A stretch of DNA of 64,000 nucleotides, taken from assembly GCA_025024175.1 (NCBI GenBank), contig QCXZ01000075.1:6448001-6512000 (forward strand). Reading direction: 5' to 3'. Both the position numbers and the translations under genes were made by a program. Positions 33,562 to 45,512 of this stretch are shown here, piece after piece; position 1 is the first letter of the stretch, and every line of letters starts with the position of its first letter. The notes beneath the pieces were generated by a model. The model ran no database searches, was not told the DNA's origin, and was given only the letters and a program-made list of their open reading frames with translations. The stretch is from Rhyzopertha dominica (Eukaryota; Arthropoda; Insecta; Coleoptera; Bostrichidae).

Positions 33562-35857
33562 CAGGTGATTTTTTGAAAACTTCACACCTTAAATAACTTT
33601 AAATAGAGGAAAAATTTAAAATTTTGCAAAAACAGGTAAACTTTTGTTTGCAGGGGGACAACTTTTGAGATAAGTTTTTAATGGATAGCGCTTACCCTCT
33701 TAGCGGGGTAGATACCCCTTCAAAAATTTTAAATGAAACTACCCATCTTACGATACATCATTTAAAAGCTTATTACACAAGGAGTCTTGCCATGTAATTA
33801 GTTTTACTATTTTTTACCCATTGACGGGGTAGTGGGTCAAAAAGTGCATTGTAGCAAGTGGCTTATAAAATGGAATATTTTGGACTTTTTTTAACAAAAT
33901 TTATTGTCTTGCAGTTACAATAAAAATTGTCCTTACTTAAGCCTAAAAAAACTTGTTAAAAATAATTGTTACACCTAAGCAAAATGCCAAAAATACTTAA
34001 AATTTTCTTTCGACATTACTTGATATTGCAACTCGACAGTTTATACTGAATTGGCTAAATAATTATCTACTTTGTGTTTCCAATTTTTTGTTTCTACTTT
34101 TTGGCTACTTCTTTGGCATGACCATCTTTTTGTTCACATTCCTTTTTATAAATCGCGTGAAATTTTAAAGTGAGAGTCCAAGTGATAATGGTTTATTCAA
34201 CTGCCGAAAGGGTAGAAATAATTTTTATTTACGGTGCTGAGCATAGCTGTGCTCGTACGTCAGCAAGGGTGATTAACGAACGGCACCCCGATAAAAATGT
34301 TAACGTTAATTACATTCTCGATCTCGTGCAGAAATTTCAAGACACTGGATCTGTAGTAAACAAAAAAAGGGCAGGGAATAGAGTCGTTGATGAAATGGCC
34401 CAACTTGAAGTACTTGGTCATTTTGCAATGGATCCAACTAGCTCCTTGCGTAACATTTCTACAGCCACTGGACTTTCTTATTCATCTGTAAGGAAAGTTA
34501 CAAAACTGCACAAATTCCATCCCTATAACATGAAAACTCTCCAGGAACTCGGCGAAGATGACTTCGATAGAAGACTGCAATTTTGCGAAATTATGACAGA
34601 AAAGATTATAGTAAATCCAAATCTAATAAAAAATATCTGCTTCAGTGATGAATGCATTTTTTTTGAACGGCTTTGTAAATAAACATAACGTCAGGTACTG
34701 GAGTGACGAAAGATCCTTATATTTTTTCGAGAAGGTCATACACAAGTTCCTCAGAAGCTGAACGTCTGGGCTGGAATACTTGGCAACGCAATTGTAGGTC
34801 CAATTTTCATTGATGGGACACTAAATGGGGGAATGTATTTAGAATTACTTGATAACGTTATTGATCCTTTAATCACAGAGCAATTAGAAAACCAACGTGA
34901 CCCTGAAGGAANTCCAATGTTGGATGAATACGAATTGTTTTACCAACATGATGGAGCCCCACCGCATTACGCCATTATTGTGCGAAATTGGTTAAATCAT
35001 AGATTTCCTCTTCACTGGATTGGTAGGTGTGGAACAATTGAATGGCCGCCACGATCACCCAATTTGACTGTTTTAGATTTATTTCTATGGGGTCATTTAA
35101 AATCTGTGGTTTATAAAACACAACCTACTAGCCTGGACGATCTGCGAGAAAGAATTATTAACGAGTGCAGGAGGATTCCACCTGAAACTTTCCGAAAAGT
35201 GCAGCAGGAGTTCGAGAACCGTCTGTATTATTGTATGGAAAGAGGTGGTGCACATTTTGAGAATCTATTGTAAGGTTTGAATTTCTATGGTTTTGTTCAC
35301 ACTGTTTTTGGAGTTACAAATAAATAATTTTTCTTTTTCGTGGACATGAACTTTCTAAAAAATTACATGATAAATACTTTAATGTTAATAATAATGTTAA
35401 AAGAAAATTTTCAGTATTCTGGGAGTTTTTTTTAAGTGTCATATTTTTTACAAGTTGTTTGTTTAAATTTTGGGTTCTCGTAAGGACAAATTTTATTTCC
35501 GCTCTAAAATAAAATACATTTTGTTGAAAAGAGTCCAAAATATTCAATTTAATAAGCAACCTGTTTCGTAGGCACTATTAATCTATTACCCCGTCAATAA
35601 GTTAAACGTGGTAAAATTAATTACATGGCCAGACTCTTTGTAAAATAAGCTTTCAAATGATATATCACAAGATGAACAGTTCCATTTAAAATTTTTAAAG
35701 GGGTGTCTACCCTGCTCAGAGAGTAAGCGCTATCCATTAAAAACTTATCTCAAAAGTTGTCCCCCTGCAAACAAAAGTTTACCTGTTTTTGCAAATTTTT
35801 AAATTTTTGCTATATTTAAAGTTATTTAAGGTGTGAAGTTTTCAAAAAATCACCCTG
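33562..35857 (+). mobile_element. DD41D-type transposon with ~275-bp TIRs
   Basis: The right terminus inverts to CAGGGTGATTTTTTGAAAAC and is followed by TA. The left terminus is CAGGTGATTTTTTGAAAAC, one G shorter, after ATAA. The inverted arms extend to about 33835 and 35585, including a shared TTTAATGGATAGCGCTTAC block, with moderate divergence. Between them lies a transposase on the + strand. One N occurs inside the gene. Confidence 0.9.
34170..35273 (+). pseudogene. DD41D transposase with DUF4817-like N-terminus, frameshifted
   Basis: It probably starts at MVYSTAERVEIIFIYGAEHS (34188). An N-terminal helix-turn-helix of DUF4817 type runs through RVINERHPDKNVNVNYI and FQDTGSVVNKKRAGNR. Catalytic motifs are CFSDECIF, YQHDGAPPHY and SPNLTVLDLFLWG. 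There are 41 residues between the second and third Asp, and all three Asp are kept. The frame is lost at a T run near 34657-34664 and again near 34720-34730, after which REGHTQVPQKLNVWAGI continues. The C-terminus GGAHFENLL is complete. It differs in family from the 9.2-kb element. Confidence 0.88.
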
Positions 35858-36434
35858 TATGTGCAATCAAAATTGATCGATTTTTTTTTAGAATCACGAA
35901 ATTGTTTAGGCTTACTGAAATTTCCACGTAATGAACGATATTGGCAGGTGAGGATACATCCATAAGACAAGAAGAAGACTGAGTTTCATTCATTTTAATC
36001 TAGGTTATAATATAGTCATAAACTGCCAAATACAAGAAGGTTTAAGAGCTTCTGATATTCTTGTAATTGCAGTGAATTGCATTGCAGATTCTAAGCGCTT
36101 TTGAAGCATTGTGTTATTTAAATGAAACTTTTTTTATGGTGTGTCTCCTCACTTGTAATTGTATCTAACTTTACTCATCAGTTTTTCTGTTTTACATTCA
36201 ACCTGTTTGTTCTGTGAAACTCCCCGTAGTCCGGATCCGTAATTGTTTGCAGGGGATGCCAATCACGCAACACTATTTCAATTGTAATGTAAACGAAGGT
36301 TAACCAATAAGTAAATATTATCACAAGCAAGGGTTGCCGCGATCTCGGATGCCTTACATTAGCATACTTGTGTAAGCGCGTGTATTGTATCTATACATAA
36401 AACATAACGCACGCTGATCCATAGTCATTAGCTC
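35858..36434. other. Gap, nothing recognised
   Basis: No coding motif; single-copy-looking sequence. Confidence 0.35.
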
Positions 36435-36954
36435 CAGGGGTCCCAAACTTTTAAATTGAGGGCGTGACACGAGCACGACCTCGGATGAGATTGAAAGTAT
36501 CCTCCGCGAATCCATAACAAACAATTATAGGTCGATGGGCAAACTACTCGAAATACTTAATAATGATTCTAATACCGTCGTCTAGATTTTTTTCATTATT
36601 ATGAGAGTTATAAAAGAATTTTGGCAAAATAAGTTTGTCTTTGTTTTGTCTTATTTATGAACACAATTTCATGGGGACTTTTTATGTAGATTCATAGAAC
36701 GTTGAAGAAATGTTGCTAACTATGTCGAGTTTTCATATGCTAGCTCAGGTTTTCGTTTATTAAATAGGTGGCTATGGTTCGATGAAAAACTAGTTCTTTT
36801 TCTGTTTAAAATGATAATAGTCTTGTTTATTTTCAACAGGTATGAAATACCGATGTATATACGTATAACATTCGCGTTAATGCCACAGTGTATCAAGACC
36901 ATGTTTAAGAGAGCCGTCATAAGATAAATGTGAGATCGTAAATCGTTTGCTATT

Positions 36955-38210
36955 TAATTCCCACAAAATTATCTGTTAAGACATCTATACAGTTTTACCA
37001 TGTTCCCCACCTTGTAAGCAAAGGTTTTGCTGGTAAAAGCACATTAGGTAAACGATCCTTATATACTTACATTCCTACTCTAAGTATGGCTTTCAAAAAC
37101 ACTTTTTGTATATTTGAAACAAGAGTAGTTAATATTGGAAATTCTGTCCTTACTACTTCAGCTACGCATGTGCCAAATAAGTTACATGTATCAAGTCTGG
37201 AAAAAATATATTTAAATTTTGTCCTGCTCTTACCATATATGGCGCAGCATCGCATAACATTAACAAAACATTCGTTTATGAACCTATATATAGTTAAATT
37301 ATTGTCTTTTTGCAACTCCTTAACAGCAACTAAATATCCGTTGTTTTCACTACCGTGTAAACTTTCTATAATCAATAAAATGCATGTCTATGCTGTGCTG
37401 TCTACACCTCAACCAACTGCAGATAGTACTATTTCGCTGTCATTACAGCTCATCAGTGCAGTTTAGGTCTAATGTAGACACCAGGACACCACGGCATAGA
37501 ACTGGTTTTGCTTATATACTAAAGCAATGGTATGATGAAAGTAAGAATTTAGGATGGCAATGCCATCTGTCAGCATTACACTGACATGATGACAAAGCTG
37601 CCTTAACGGGTACTACTTCCTACCATTGCTTTGGTATATAAGCAAAACCAGTTCTATGCCGTGTTGTCTACACTGGACCTAAACTGCACTGATGAGCTGT
37701 AATGACAGCGAAATAGTACTATCTGCAGTTGGTTGAGGTGTAGACAACACAGCATAGACATGCATTTTAATGTATGTTGGTTCTTGCTGTTAGCAAAAAG
37801 TGCCGTGGGGGTCTGCTGTCAAATTGAAGTATGCAGTTGCATGCCAATTTGTCAGGCTACAGGTCACTTCCTTTAGTAAGTAGTACCCGTTAAGGCAGCT
37901 AGGTGGCTTTGTCATCATGTCAGTGTAATGCTGACAGATGGCATTGCCATCCTAAATTCTTACTTTCTATAATCAAGTTTGCAGTATATCGTCTTTTAAC
38001 ATCTGTTATTTCGTCAACAGATATCCATATAGGATTATTTCAATAGCAGCCTTAATCGCTTTAACAGTAGATTGGTAGCTGCATTTTCTTCTTAAAGTCG
38101 TGGCAGAAGGCACGTTGACATCTTTGCAATAATTTCTTTAAAATTATTGAAACATTGGATTGTCTAATTTTGCAACTGGGTAATTGAAACCCACCAGAAA
38201 ACTGACTTGA
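36955..38210 (-). pseudogene. hAT transposase, split and decayed
   Basis: In - strand order: KMSTCLLPRL and WISVDEITDVKRRYTANLI (around the first catalytic Asp). Then the insertion. Then IIESLHGSENNGYLVAVKEL, FINECFVNVMRC, IFSRLDTCNLFGTCVAEVVR (where hAT proteins have VTCLAHGLHRVAEE), ISNIQKVFLKA-like text, and PAKPLLTRWGTW. The block order matches insect hAT transposases. Stops and shifts make it inactive. Removing the insertion and one duplicate joins the two parts at ANLIIES. Confidence 0.75.
37376..37961. mobile_element. 586-bp foldback insertion with 15-bp target duplication
   Basis: ACTTTCTATAATCAA occurs at both edges (37361-37375 and 37962-37976). The interior has the order A-B-A'-C-B'. 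A (37377-37532) is inverted as A' (37621-37768), and B (about 37537-37618) is inverted as B' (about 37878-37961), both with over 90 percent identity by eye. A 15-bp duplication suggests target-primed retrotransposition rather than cut-and-paste. A diverged relative of A' and part of C lies at about 47735-47960. The element class is unknown. Confidence 0.8.
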
Positions 38211-38220
38211 ATTCTTGGTT

Positions 38221-39830
38221 TGCTTTGCAGTAATTTGAAAAGTGGCACAAATATTTTTTTTTTCGATGGAGTCATAACCAACTATGGTTTCTCTATGGTT
38301 TGGTCTATGTAATGTATGCAGTCTAATTATTTTTCAGTAACTGCCAGTGCCATCTGTGAAGGCAAGCTGGAATAAATACTATCACACACAAAAAAGGGCC
38401 TTCACAGATGACAAAAGGCAGACGAATGCAAGTGTTCGATTGTGTATGGATAGAGCCTGGTGGTGTTAAAAATAAATTGTTAATTTCGCGGGTTCTTGGC
38501 TTGTTATTTTAACAAACACCTCAAAGAACATTACAGTCTATATCTCAAAAAGTGTTTGCAATTTGTCATTTGATTCTACGTAAAAAAGGTAATCAAAATT
38601 CCTTTCGCCCTGCTAAGTTATGTCAAAAAAGTAGAACAGAGCCGCAAAAACCGCACCACTCTAGCTATAATAATAATCGAGATAATTTATAAAAACATCG
38701 AGAATGGGACACCCAGTATGTACATCAAAAACGGTTGCATTTCGTAAGTTGTACAAGTGCTTTATTATTTGGAGAAATAGACTGTTTAATCGAAAACAAT
38801 TAATCACCAAGGTAATAAGGTATAATATGTTAGTGCTACTGGACACTTCTTTTGAATTTTTAAAGGTTTTACAATAGCATCTGTTTAGGTATTGCATTAT
38901 TGCATTAAGATTACATTTTCCCAGCTCGACGTATTTTTATCAGTGTCACATTTTTCGCCCCGTAATGCCATCGACATCAGTTTTGTTATCGTTATTCTCC
39001 CAGGAAGCACCGACTCGAAAAGCCCTGTCGTCGTCGTCGCCCGTATTATCCCATAATATTCGAGCGGCTGCATGAAACAGGAATAAAACGTTTACGGTTT
39101 AGCCGTGAAGCGAATGGCTAATAAAAAAAGAAATAAAATTATAAGAGGGTACGTTTCATAAAGGCGGGCCGTTTGCCTATAAAGTATTTTGATTGGTCCT
39201 AGCATTCGCCCCCCACCTACGGCCAGGGTCTATTAAATCAAGCGTTCTTTTTTTTGCTTGTTTTTGTACACATCGGACGGGCGCGACTTGCCTTTTTTTT
39301 TAAATAATGGACTTGTTCGCATGCCGGCGCTTGTTTCCCGGCCGGAAAACCAGGAGAGCGTTAAATATGTTATAAATCGAGTTTGCTTGGTTAAGGACGT
39401 TACGTTGAATTCGAACGAGGAATGTTAAAACTGCATGCATTCATGCGAAGAATAACTGGAGCTGGACCGAATTAAGGTTAGGCGTATGCAGTTTTCTGAC
39501 TAGCGATGAGCAGAGGCAATCAGAACCCAGAAATTGCACGTCATCATTATCTTCTTTCTTAATTGTTATGGTCAGTGCGGTATATACGGTGTCCATCTCG
39601 GCGTGTTTCTACCTACTATTGCTATACTGATCAAAATACGAAATAATGTTCTACGCCGAACGTGTAACCACATTATTATTTGCGCACTTTAAAATTATTT
39701 TCGCGGACATATGCATATTAATAGGTAGGATCTAATCTACAAAACAGCTGTGACAGCTTATAAATTCGAAAAAATGGATCGTAAGGTGTATTTTTAATAT
39801 TAAAAATGTCAATATTTAAAGGGCCCTCCA
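38221..39830. other. Gene-free region with a CpG-richer block
   Basis: A 13-bp inverted pair CATCTGTGAAGGC / GCCTTCACAGATG lies near 38351-38411. From 38950 to 39480 the sequence has more CpG (GTCGTCGTCGTCGCC near 39029) and homeodomain-like TAATAAAA sites, a possible host regulatory block. No exon was recognised. Confidence 0.35.
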
Positions 39831-39837
39831 AAACGCG

Positions 39838-39845
39838 TGACGTCA
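39838..39845. promoter_or_regulatory. CRE palindrome TGACGTCA
   Basis: A perfect 8-bp CREB/ATF palindrome within a 150-base GC-richer block (39830-39975). The block also has forkhead-type TGTTTAC sequences (39867-39874 area and near 39930). Confidence 0.5.
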
Positions 39846-40693
39846 GGTGTCTTGTAAATGGCCGCTTGTTTACATCTGGGGTCAGCGCGTCACGCGTCAG
39901 CCTCAGCCCGTCAATTTATCAGTTTGTTGTTTACGTTCATTTTGTGACAAGCGAATTAAAATACGCCAAGAAAAAGTGAAATACTTATGAGTTACGACTT
40001 CTGAATGTTCATTGTTATGGAATTTGTGTACAGCGACGAGCGGTTCAACGTGGTGGAGATGAGGAACGTAAAAGCAACAGCATAAGTGAACTTTTTATCA
40101 AATTAACGTAGCATTGATAATTTGATCATAGTTGGTTGTTGGACACATACTATTTGTAAACCTAAAAATGTAGGAATCAAAAATGTACCCTAAACTTGAC
40201 ATTCATTTTAGAGGTCAGAATGAATATAAATTGCCATTTATTTTCGCGGCTCTGGCGGCTCGTTTCCGGTCTGGCTAACAGTCGAATATATGGGAAACAA
40301 ACGTCTTTCTTTATTATAACATTTCCCTCTATCAGCTTAAAACGCATATAATTTTCCATATCCTCTTTAAGCTATAACAAAATGGAAACTGAACGGTAAA
40401 CACTTATAACCCCAAAACTGAATAATAAAACTTACATTAAGGTGATAATCTCGAGGAACGGTTACAAAGATATTTTGTTGGCTATACTGACTGAAGTACT
40501 TCTATAACCATGTACAAAACAACACTTGTTTTGTTTTCCATACATAATAGATGCTCGTGAAACTACACAAATCACTTTTTGGTGCGACCTCTTACACCGT
40601 CCTTTCAATAAACACCACACAAAAGCTTTTCTAATACAAGAATGATACTACACCATTAAACTGCACTCTCCACGGTAATGTTTACATGACACT

Positions 40694-40701
40694 TGACGTC
40701 A
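40694..40701. promoter_or_regulatory. Second CRE palindrome TGACGTCA
   Basis: A perfect CRE 856 bp from the first. The interval 39850-40690 holds no recognised gene; a 60-codon - strand frame at 40177-40359 lacks a motif. Confidence 0.45.
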
Positions 40702-40876
40702 CGAGTTGAATAACCTTGGATAGAAGGGTTTTGGCGGGGACTCCTAAGATTCGAATTTCAGACCTGAAATTCTCTACCTACAAATATTTTTTCTGTCTTT
40801 TTTTAATATGGCGTACGATATATATACACTTCAAGATTCATTCTACGCAATTTTCAAAAAAAGTGATAAAACTCAA

Positions 40877-42130
40877 TTATAGGGGAAGATCTTCCTGATA
40901 ATAGCTCAATCTTGAGATTGATAACATTATCTTTACTAAAAGAGTGCAGAATTTATATGCCATCTGACATTTCCCGAATTTTACAGCAGGAACGAAAACA
41001 GACATGTACAGGGTAAATAGTAGTGGTCCTAAGATTGACCCTTGGGGAACCCCACAGTGTACGACAGATGAATTTGAAAAGGTGTTTCTATTTTTAACAA
41101 TTTGGCTCTGACTCTGAAATAGCCGCAATGCGTCTGGACCCAAGCCCAAGTGATGCAGAATAGAAAAAAGTAGTTCATGACTAAGAGTATCAAACGCCCT
41201 GGAAAAATCAATGTGGTTCTGCAGACGCGCCTGACCAGAATCTATAGCTGTGATAATATTATCAGTAACATTAAGCAGTGCAGTTTCACAGCTATAAAGT
41301 TTGCGAAAACCAGGCTGTGTGGTAGGTAGAAAATTATAGGTCTTAACATGGGAAAGAAGTTGACTGACCATCACTCGCTCGATTATTTTAGAAACAGTAG
41401 GAATTATGCTTATAGATATAGTCCAACCACCGATTTCTTCCAAGTATCAGGTACAGGAGAGAGACCAATACATGCATTAATGATATGCGTGATATAAGCT
41501 AGAATAATCGGCAAGGCATGAAGTAGCAAGTTGGTAGGAATGCCATCGTGAACGATTGCATTCGTCTTTATGGATATAAGAATTTCAGACACTTCTCTCT
41601 CAGTTGTAAAAACAAATTCAAAGCTTGAGTTCACTAATGAATGCAATGAAGTTTTTTGGAAGGATATTTGAAAGAAATTGATTATAACCATTAGGTGAAG
41701 TTAAATGATTTGGTAACCTACGTGAATGATTCTTGAAATTCGTACCTAACAATTTGAGTTCAGCAAATAATTTAGATCTATCGGTAGTTATCATACGAAA
41801 CCGTAGGTAAGCTCTCTTTTCTAGATTTATAGATTTCTTATAGTGACTGATAATAATTCTAATGTACTTGATCCTTCGTTTTTTTTGAAGTGGGTAAGGA
41901 CTTTATTACGTAGAGACATCATGAATTTTAGGTTGCTTGATAACCAAGGAGATTTTACGTCTAACAATTGGAGCCTGAATATCGAGTATACGTAGTCATT
42001 AGCATTAAGGATATCATAAATTGCAGAAAAATCTTGAAGGAAATTGTCTTGGTTGAAGCTTTTAAAACCGCTATACTCAGTAAAAACAGAATTGTCGGAT
42101 GACCGTTGTATAGAGCAATTTATTACGGTC
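40877..42130 (-). pseudogene. CR1/Jockey-like LINE RT fragment
   Basis: On the - strand: PIVRRKISLVIKQ and RFRMITTDRSKLFAELK (the linker before the RT), EVSEILISIKTNAIVHDGIP, IINACIGLSPVPDTWK, PTVSKIIERVMVSQLLSH, PGFRKLYSCETALLNVTDNI, DFSRAFDTLSHELL (first catalytic Asp) and CGVPQGSILGPLLFTLYMS. The YADD region is corrupted (MAYKFCT) and the element ends soon after. It shares the GLGP and SVFV features of the 27-28.6 kb LINE, so it is the same or a close family, but covers the complementary 5' portion. Confidence 0.82.
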
Positions 42131-42360
42131 CATATTTTCTAAAAGAGTGGATCGATTTTAAAAAACTAAGCAGCATTGTATAGGGAATGGCAGGCCTCTT
42201 CTAATAAGGTATCACTTGACCCCCCCCCCTTCCCATTTGAAGGTTTTACTGCGTTTTTTTGCGTCAAAATGTGTCCCCTGACAATCAAACTTAACGTGTT
42301 TTTGAATTTTGCCAAAAAGTTTTTTCCCAAATTGCGTGTTATTTCTATTGTTGTTTATTA
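42131..42360. other. Short gap with a C run
   Basis: CCCCCCCCC near 42221; nothing else recognised. Confidence 0.3.
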
Positions 42361-42962
42361 CTTCCACATCCAACGGATGGGAAGTATTGTATCGCGAAAA
42401 AAGATTTCAAAAGTTTTATTTGCTCATTCGCTTTAAAATGGTCGAAAACGCAAAAAAAACAAAATTTGAGCAAAAAAATTTCTTGTATGTGTCTGTATGT
42501 CTGTGGTTATGTTTGTATACACGATAACTTTCGAAAGACTTAATATATGAACTTGAAATTTGGCAGACGTATAAATCTCAACTACCCAAAGCGACCTATT
42601 GTTTGTGGGGTAAGTACGGTATCGGGAAGTATCTGAGAAAATTTATTCTCAATTTTGACATTTTCGAAATATTTTCAAAAAACCTATTTTGGTCCCTGCA
42701 CGGACGATTTTTTTTTATTTTGGTATTATACAGAAAATCAAATTTCTGATCAGAAAGCACTCTTGTAATTTTTTTTTGTTAAGTTAATAATTTTCGAGTT
42801 ATTTGGAAAAAACCGATTTTAAAATTTATATATTTTTGCTATCACGAGGACTTTGTCTTAGAAAAAATGCGTAGAGAGACAAAATGCTCAAAATCTGATT
42901 ACTAATCGTATAGTATAAGAAATAAAAATGTTAAATGTCATTTTGACAATTGGATGTGGAAG
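42361..42962 (+). mobile_element. TA-flanked MITE, complete copy
   Basis: CTTCCACATCCAA at left and TTGGATGTGGAAG at right form a 13-bp terminal inverted repeat flanked by TA on both sides. The 602-bp AT-rich interior has no coding sequence. Its left part matches, inverted, the repeat at 1-421. Confidence 0.82.
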
Positions 42963-43755
42963 TATTGATTCAATTTGCAGCGGTTTTTTTCTATTAATGT
43001 ACTCTTATTTAAACTTTTTACCTGATTGTTTAATTTCATAGTTATCGTTTGAATTTTCGATAATTTTAAATAACATTGTTTTTAATTATTCAGGTATTCT
43101 TGAAAAATTTTTTGGAAAAATAACAAGAGTAAAAAAATTTTTGGTATTATTCCCCATAAAATAAAATAATAATTTTTCAAGTCCGTCAACGTGTTAAAAA
43201 ATTCACATTTTAAGGGTGCATCATTTCTTATCAATCCTTTAAAATGCTCCAATTGAACTTTAATTACGTGTACCAAATTTGGTGAGACATTGACTTTTTT
43301 CAAAATTTGGAACGCCACTTCTCAGGGGGCAACTTAGTATACAGGTAAGTTGCGTTAAATCATAATATTTTGGACTTCCCTGCAAGCCCCTGCTCCGTGT
43401 CGGTGTTTTAGTACCATTGCGGTAAACCTCATTTTCTTGATTGGTGTCCATAACAAGAGTGCAGTAATAGAAAATAAAACCTAAACTTCGCAAGGAATAA
43501 CACCATCATCGCCAATATATGACAGGTCAACTGTAGTTAAACGCGAATGCAGTGTACAGCGCTAAGTAGCAGTAACTGCCAGAACGCATAATTTACGCTT
43601 GCGAATGTTTGGGAATAAAGTAATTACAAAGTGATTTTTGACAAAATCAAATGATTTTTTTATTGGGCAGATAAAATACTGAAACAGAGTATTTATTTGG
43701 CAGAATCTGGAAAATAGCCTCAGAATTAGAGTAAATTGCAATCAAAAACCATAAA
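42963..43755. other. Gap, nothing recognised
   Basis: A 78-codon - strand frame (43082-43318) has no recognised motif. Confidence 0.35.
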
Positions 43756-43756
43756 A

Positions 43757-45010
43757 TTTTATAATAATAATAACAAAGTTTATTTCTACTGGAACAGGGC
43801 GGTCCATAGTGGAAGTATACACAATGATACAACACTAAATTTAAAACAATATGAGAATAATTAACATAGATAAGAAATCAAGTTTGAAATACGTAAGTGG
43901 AACACAGAATAGAATTCCTTATAGTGACGGGTTTAACTACAACTACTAAAATAAAGTCATATTATAAAAATTCTACATCAAATTTCATTATCATTTCTTT
44001 TTTAACTTTGGCATGACAAAAGCTTACACTAGATATATCAAATTTGGAATCAGCAAAGCGGTATTAAAATGGTGGAATATTAAATGCTAAAGAGCACCTA
44101 CTGTTTAGTCGAGACACCGCAAACCTAACCTGGCTCAGCAGAGTTGCATCATCAAGACATCCCCCAACCAGTTTTGGCAAAAATATCGGACTGGATACAG
44201 CTCTGCGAGCATTGAGCGATATATAGATTGATATGAATTGAATTTCTTCAGGTATATATATTTAGCAAACTTTCTGAGGACATTTTCAAGCAGGTCAATG
44301 TAAATCTGGTGGTTAGGTTTCCAAACAATTGCACAATATTCAAGTTTAGATCTTATCAGTGAGTAAAATAGAAGCTTTATGTATTCGACGTTTGTGAAAT
44401 CTTTGGTATTGCGAAACAGAAATCCCAGTAGTCGCATAGCGACATCACAGATATGCACTATATGAGGGATAAAGGTAAAACCAGTATCCAATATCACACT
44501 CAAGTCGGAGACTTGATGACAATCTTCTAAGGGAGTGCCTTCAATGTTGTAAAAATATTGAATGTGATGCATATCCCTGGAGAAGGTTATTTTATTGCAT
44601 TTACTTACATTAAGCTGTAAACCGTTTAGACCACACCAGCCTACTAAAGAGTCTATGTCCCTCTGCAGTGCCAAACAATCGTCAGTACTCCGCACAACAG
44701 TACAGATTTTGAGATCGTTCGCATACAAGATTGGGAAATTACGTTACTGTAAAAAAATTATAAACAATAAGGGACTCAAATTTGAGCCCTGAATTACACC
44801 ACTGCTTACTAGGTAAGAGTAGGGTCTGACCCCACGATACTCAACATACTGCACTCTTTCCTTCATCGCGGAGTAAATCAAGGCAATGAGACTCTCACAC
44901 AATCCAGAGTTACGTATTTTGATAGCTTAGCTCTGATTGTTTTTCTGTTTAGGAACAAATAAATGCTCCGTCGGCACTATTTTAGAGTACAGTATTGAAA
45001 GTTTCGCAAT
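43757..45010 (-). mobile_element. Jockey-like LINE 3' fragment with ATT tail
   Basis: On the - strand it runs from an RT palm region to an AATAAACTTTG signal and a short (TTA)n tail at 43758-43772. It is 5'-truncated within the RT. It lies immediately upstream of the Dbx-like promoter region in the opposite orientation. Confidence 0.82.
44135..44990 (-). pseudogene. Jockey-like reverse transcriptase fragment
   Basis: AMKERVQYVEYRGVRPYSYL leads into VSSGVIQGSNLSPLLFIIF; a stop and short shift follow. Then come YANDLKICTVV (YADD altered to YAND), NGLQLNVSKCNKITFSR and VSDLSVILDTGFTF, then a C-terminal RSKLEYCAIVWKP. The block order fits Jockey-clade RT. The YAND change replaces a metal-binding Asp, so the enzyme would be inactive even without the stop. 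Confidence 0.82.
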
Positions 45011-45039
45011 CATTGCTCTTTTTATATCTTCGTTATAGC

Positions 45040-45512
45040 TTTTTTTAAAACCTATATATCGAGCAGATTTTTTGCATTTGGTATTCCCACTTAGGCACTA
45101 CCTTCCTCAAAGCAGCCATGCGACTGAAGCACTAAATGCGTGCATCTCGATTTCATCCCCGCAATCCGACGCCAACTCCACGCGACACCGTCTCCGTCGC
45201 ACAAAGCGCCTAAATTCATAACATAAATAATGAATTAATTATCAATAGCGTCGGGCGCATAATCGGGCGCGGAGAATGAACGTTAAAGGCCACGCATCAG
45301 CGAGTATCACCAGGAATGGTTGTAAAGAAGTCCCACCCCTTAGGACCACCCCTCCGCTATCAGGGGGTAGATTTCGGTAACACATCAGTTATATCGAAAC
45401 CACTGCGCACACAGCAACGCTAATAGCGCCAGTTGGCCGTCTCAGTTTCCAGTAATGTGACACTGGAAACGCGTGTCGTCATGCGAACCTGTCACGTGCT
45501 CTGAAAAGCATC
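45040..45512 (+). promoter_or_regulatory. Probable proximal promoter of the Dbx-like gene
   Basis: GC-richer sequence with homeodomain-type sites (AATGAATTAATTATCAATAG around 45228-45247) precedes the start codon. TCAGTT at 45442-45447 fits the arthropod initiator consensus and would give a leader of about 70 nt. No TATA box is obvious. The transcription start is inferred. Confidence 0.45.

Larger units (their letters stand above)
36435..38220 (-). mobile_element. hAT element relic, interrupted by a foldback insertion
   Basis: A hAT-style terminus CAGGGGTCCCAAACTTTT lies at 36435. Transposase pieces on the - strand cover about 36955-37375 and 37963-38210. They are separated by the insertion at 37376-37961 and its 15-bp duplication. 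The second terminus is not found. The relic carries many stops. Confidence 0.72.

Noticed and set aside
37883..37961. Hammerhead reading of CTGACAGATGGCATTGCCATC in the foldback element
   Set aside because: The core and GAAA are not preserved; the sequence is better explained as a local palindrome.
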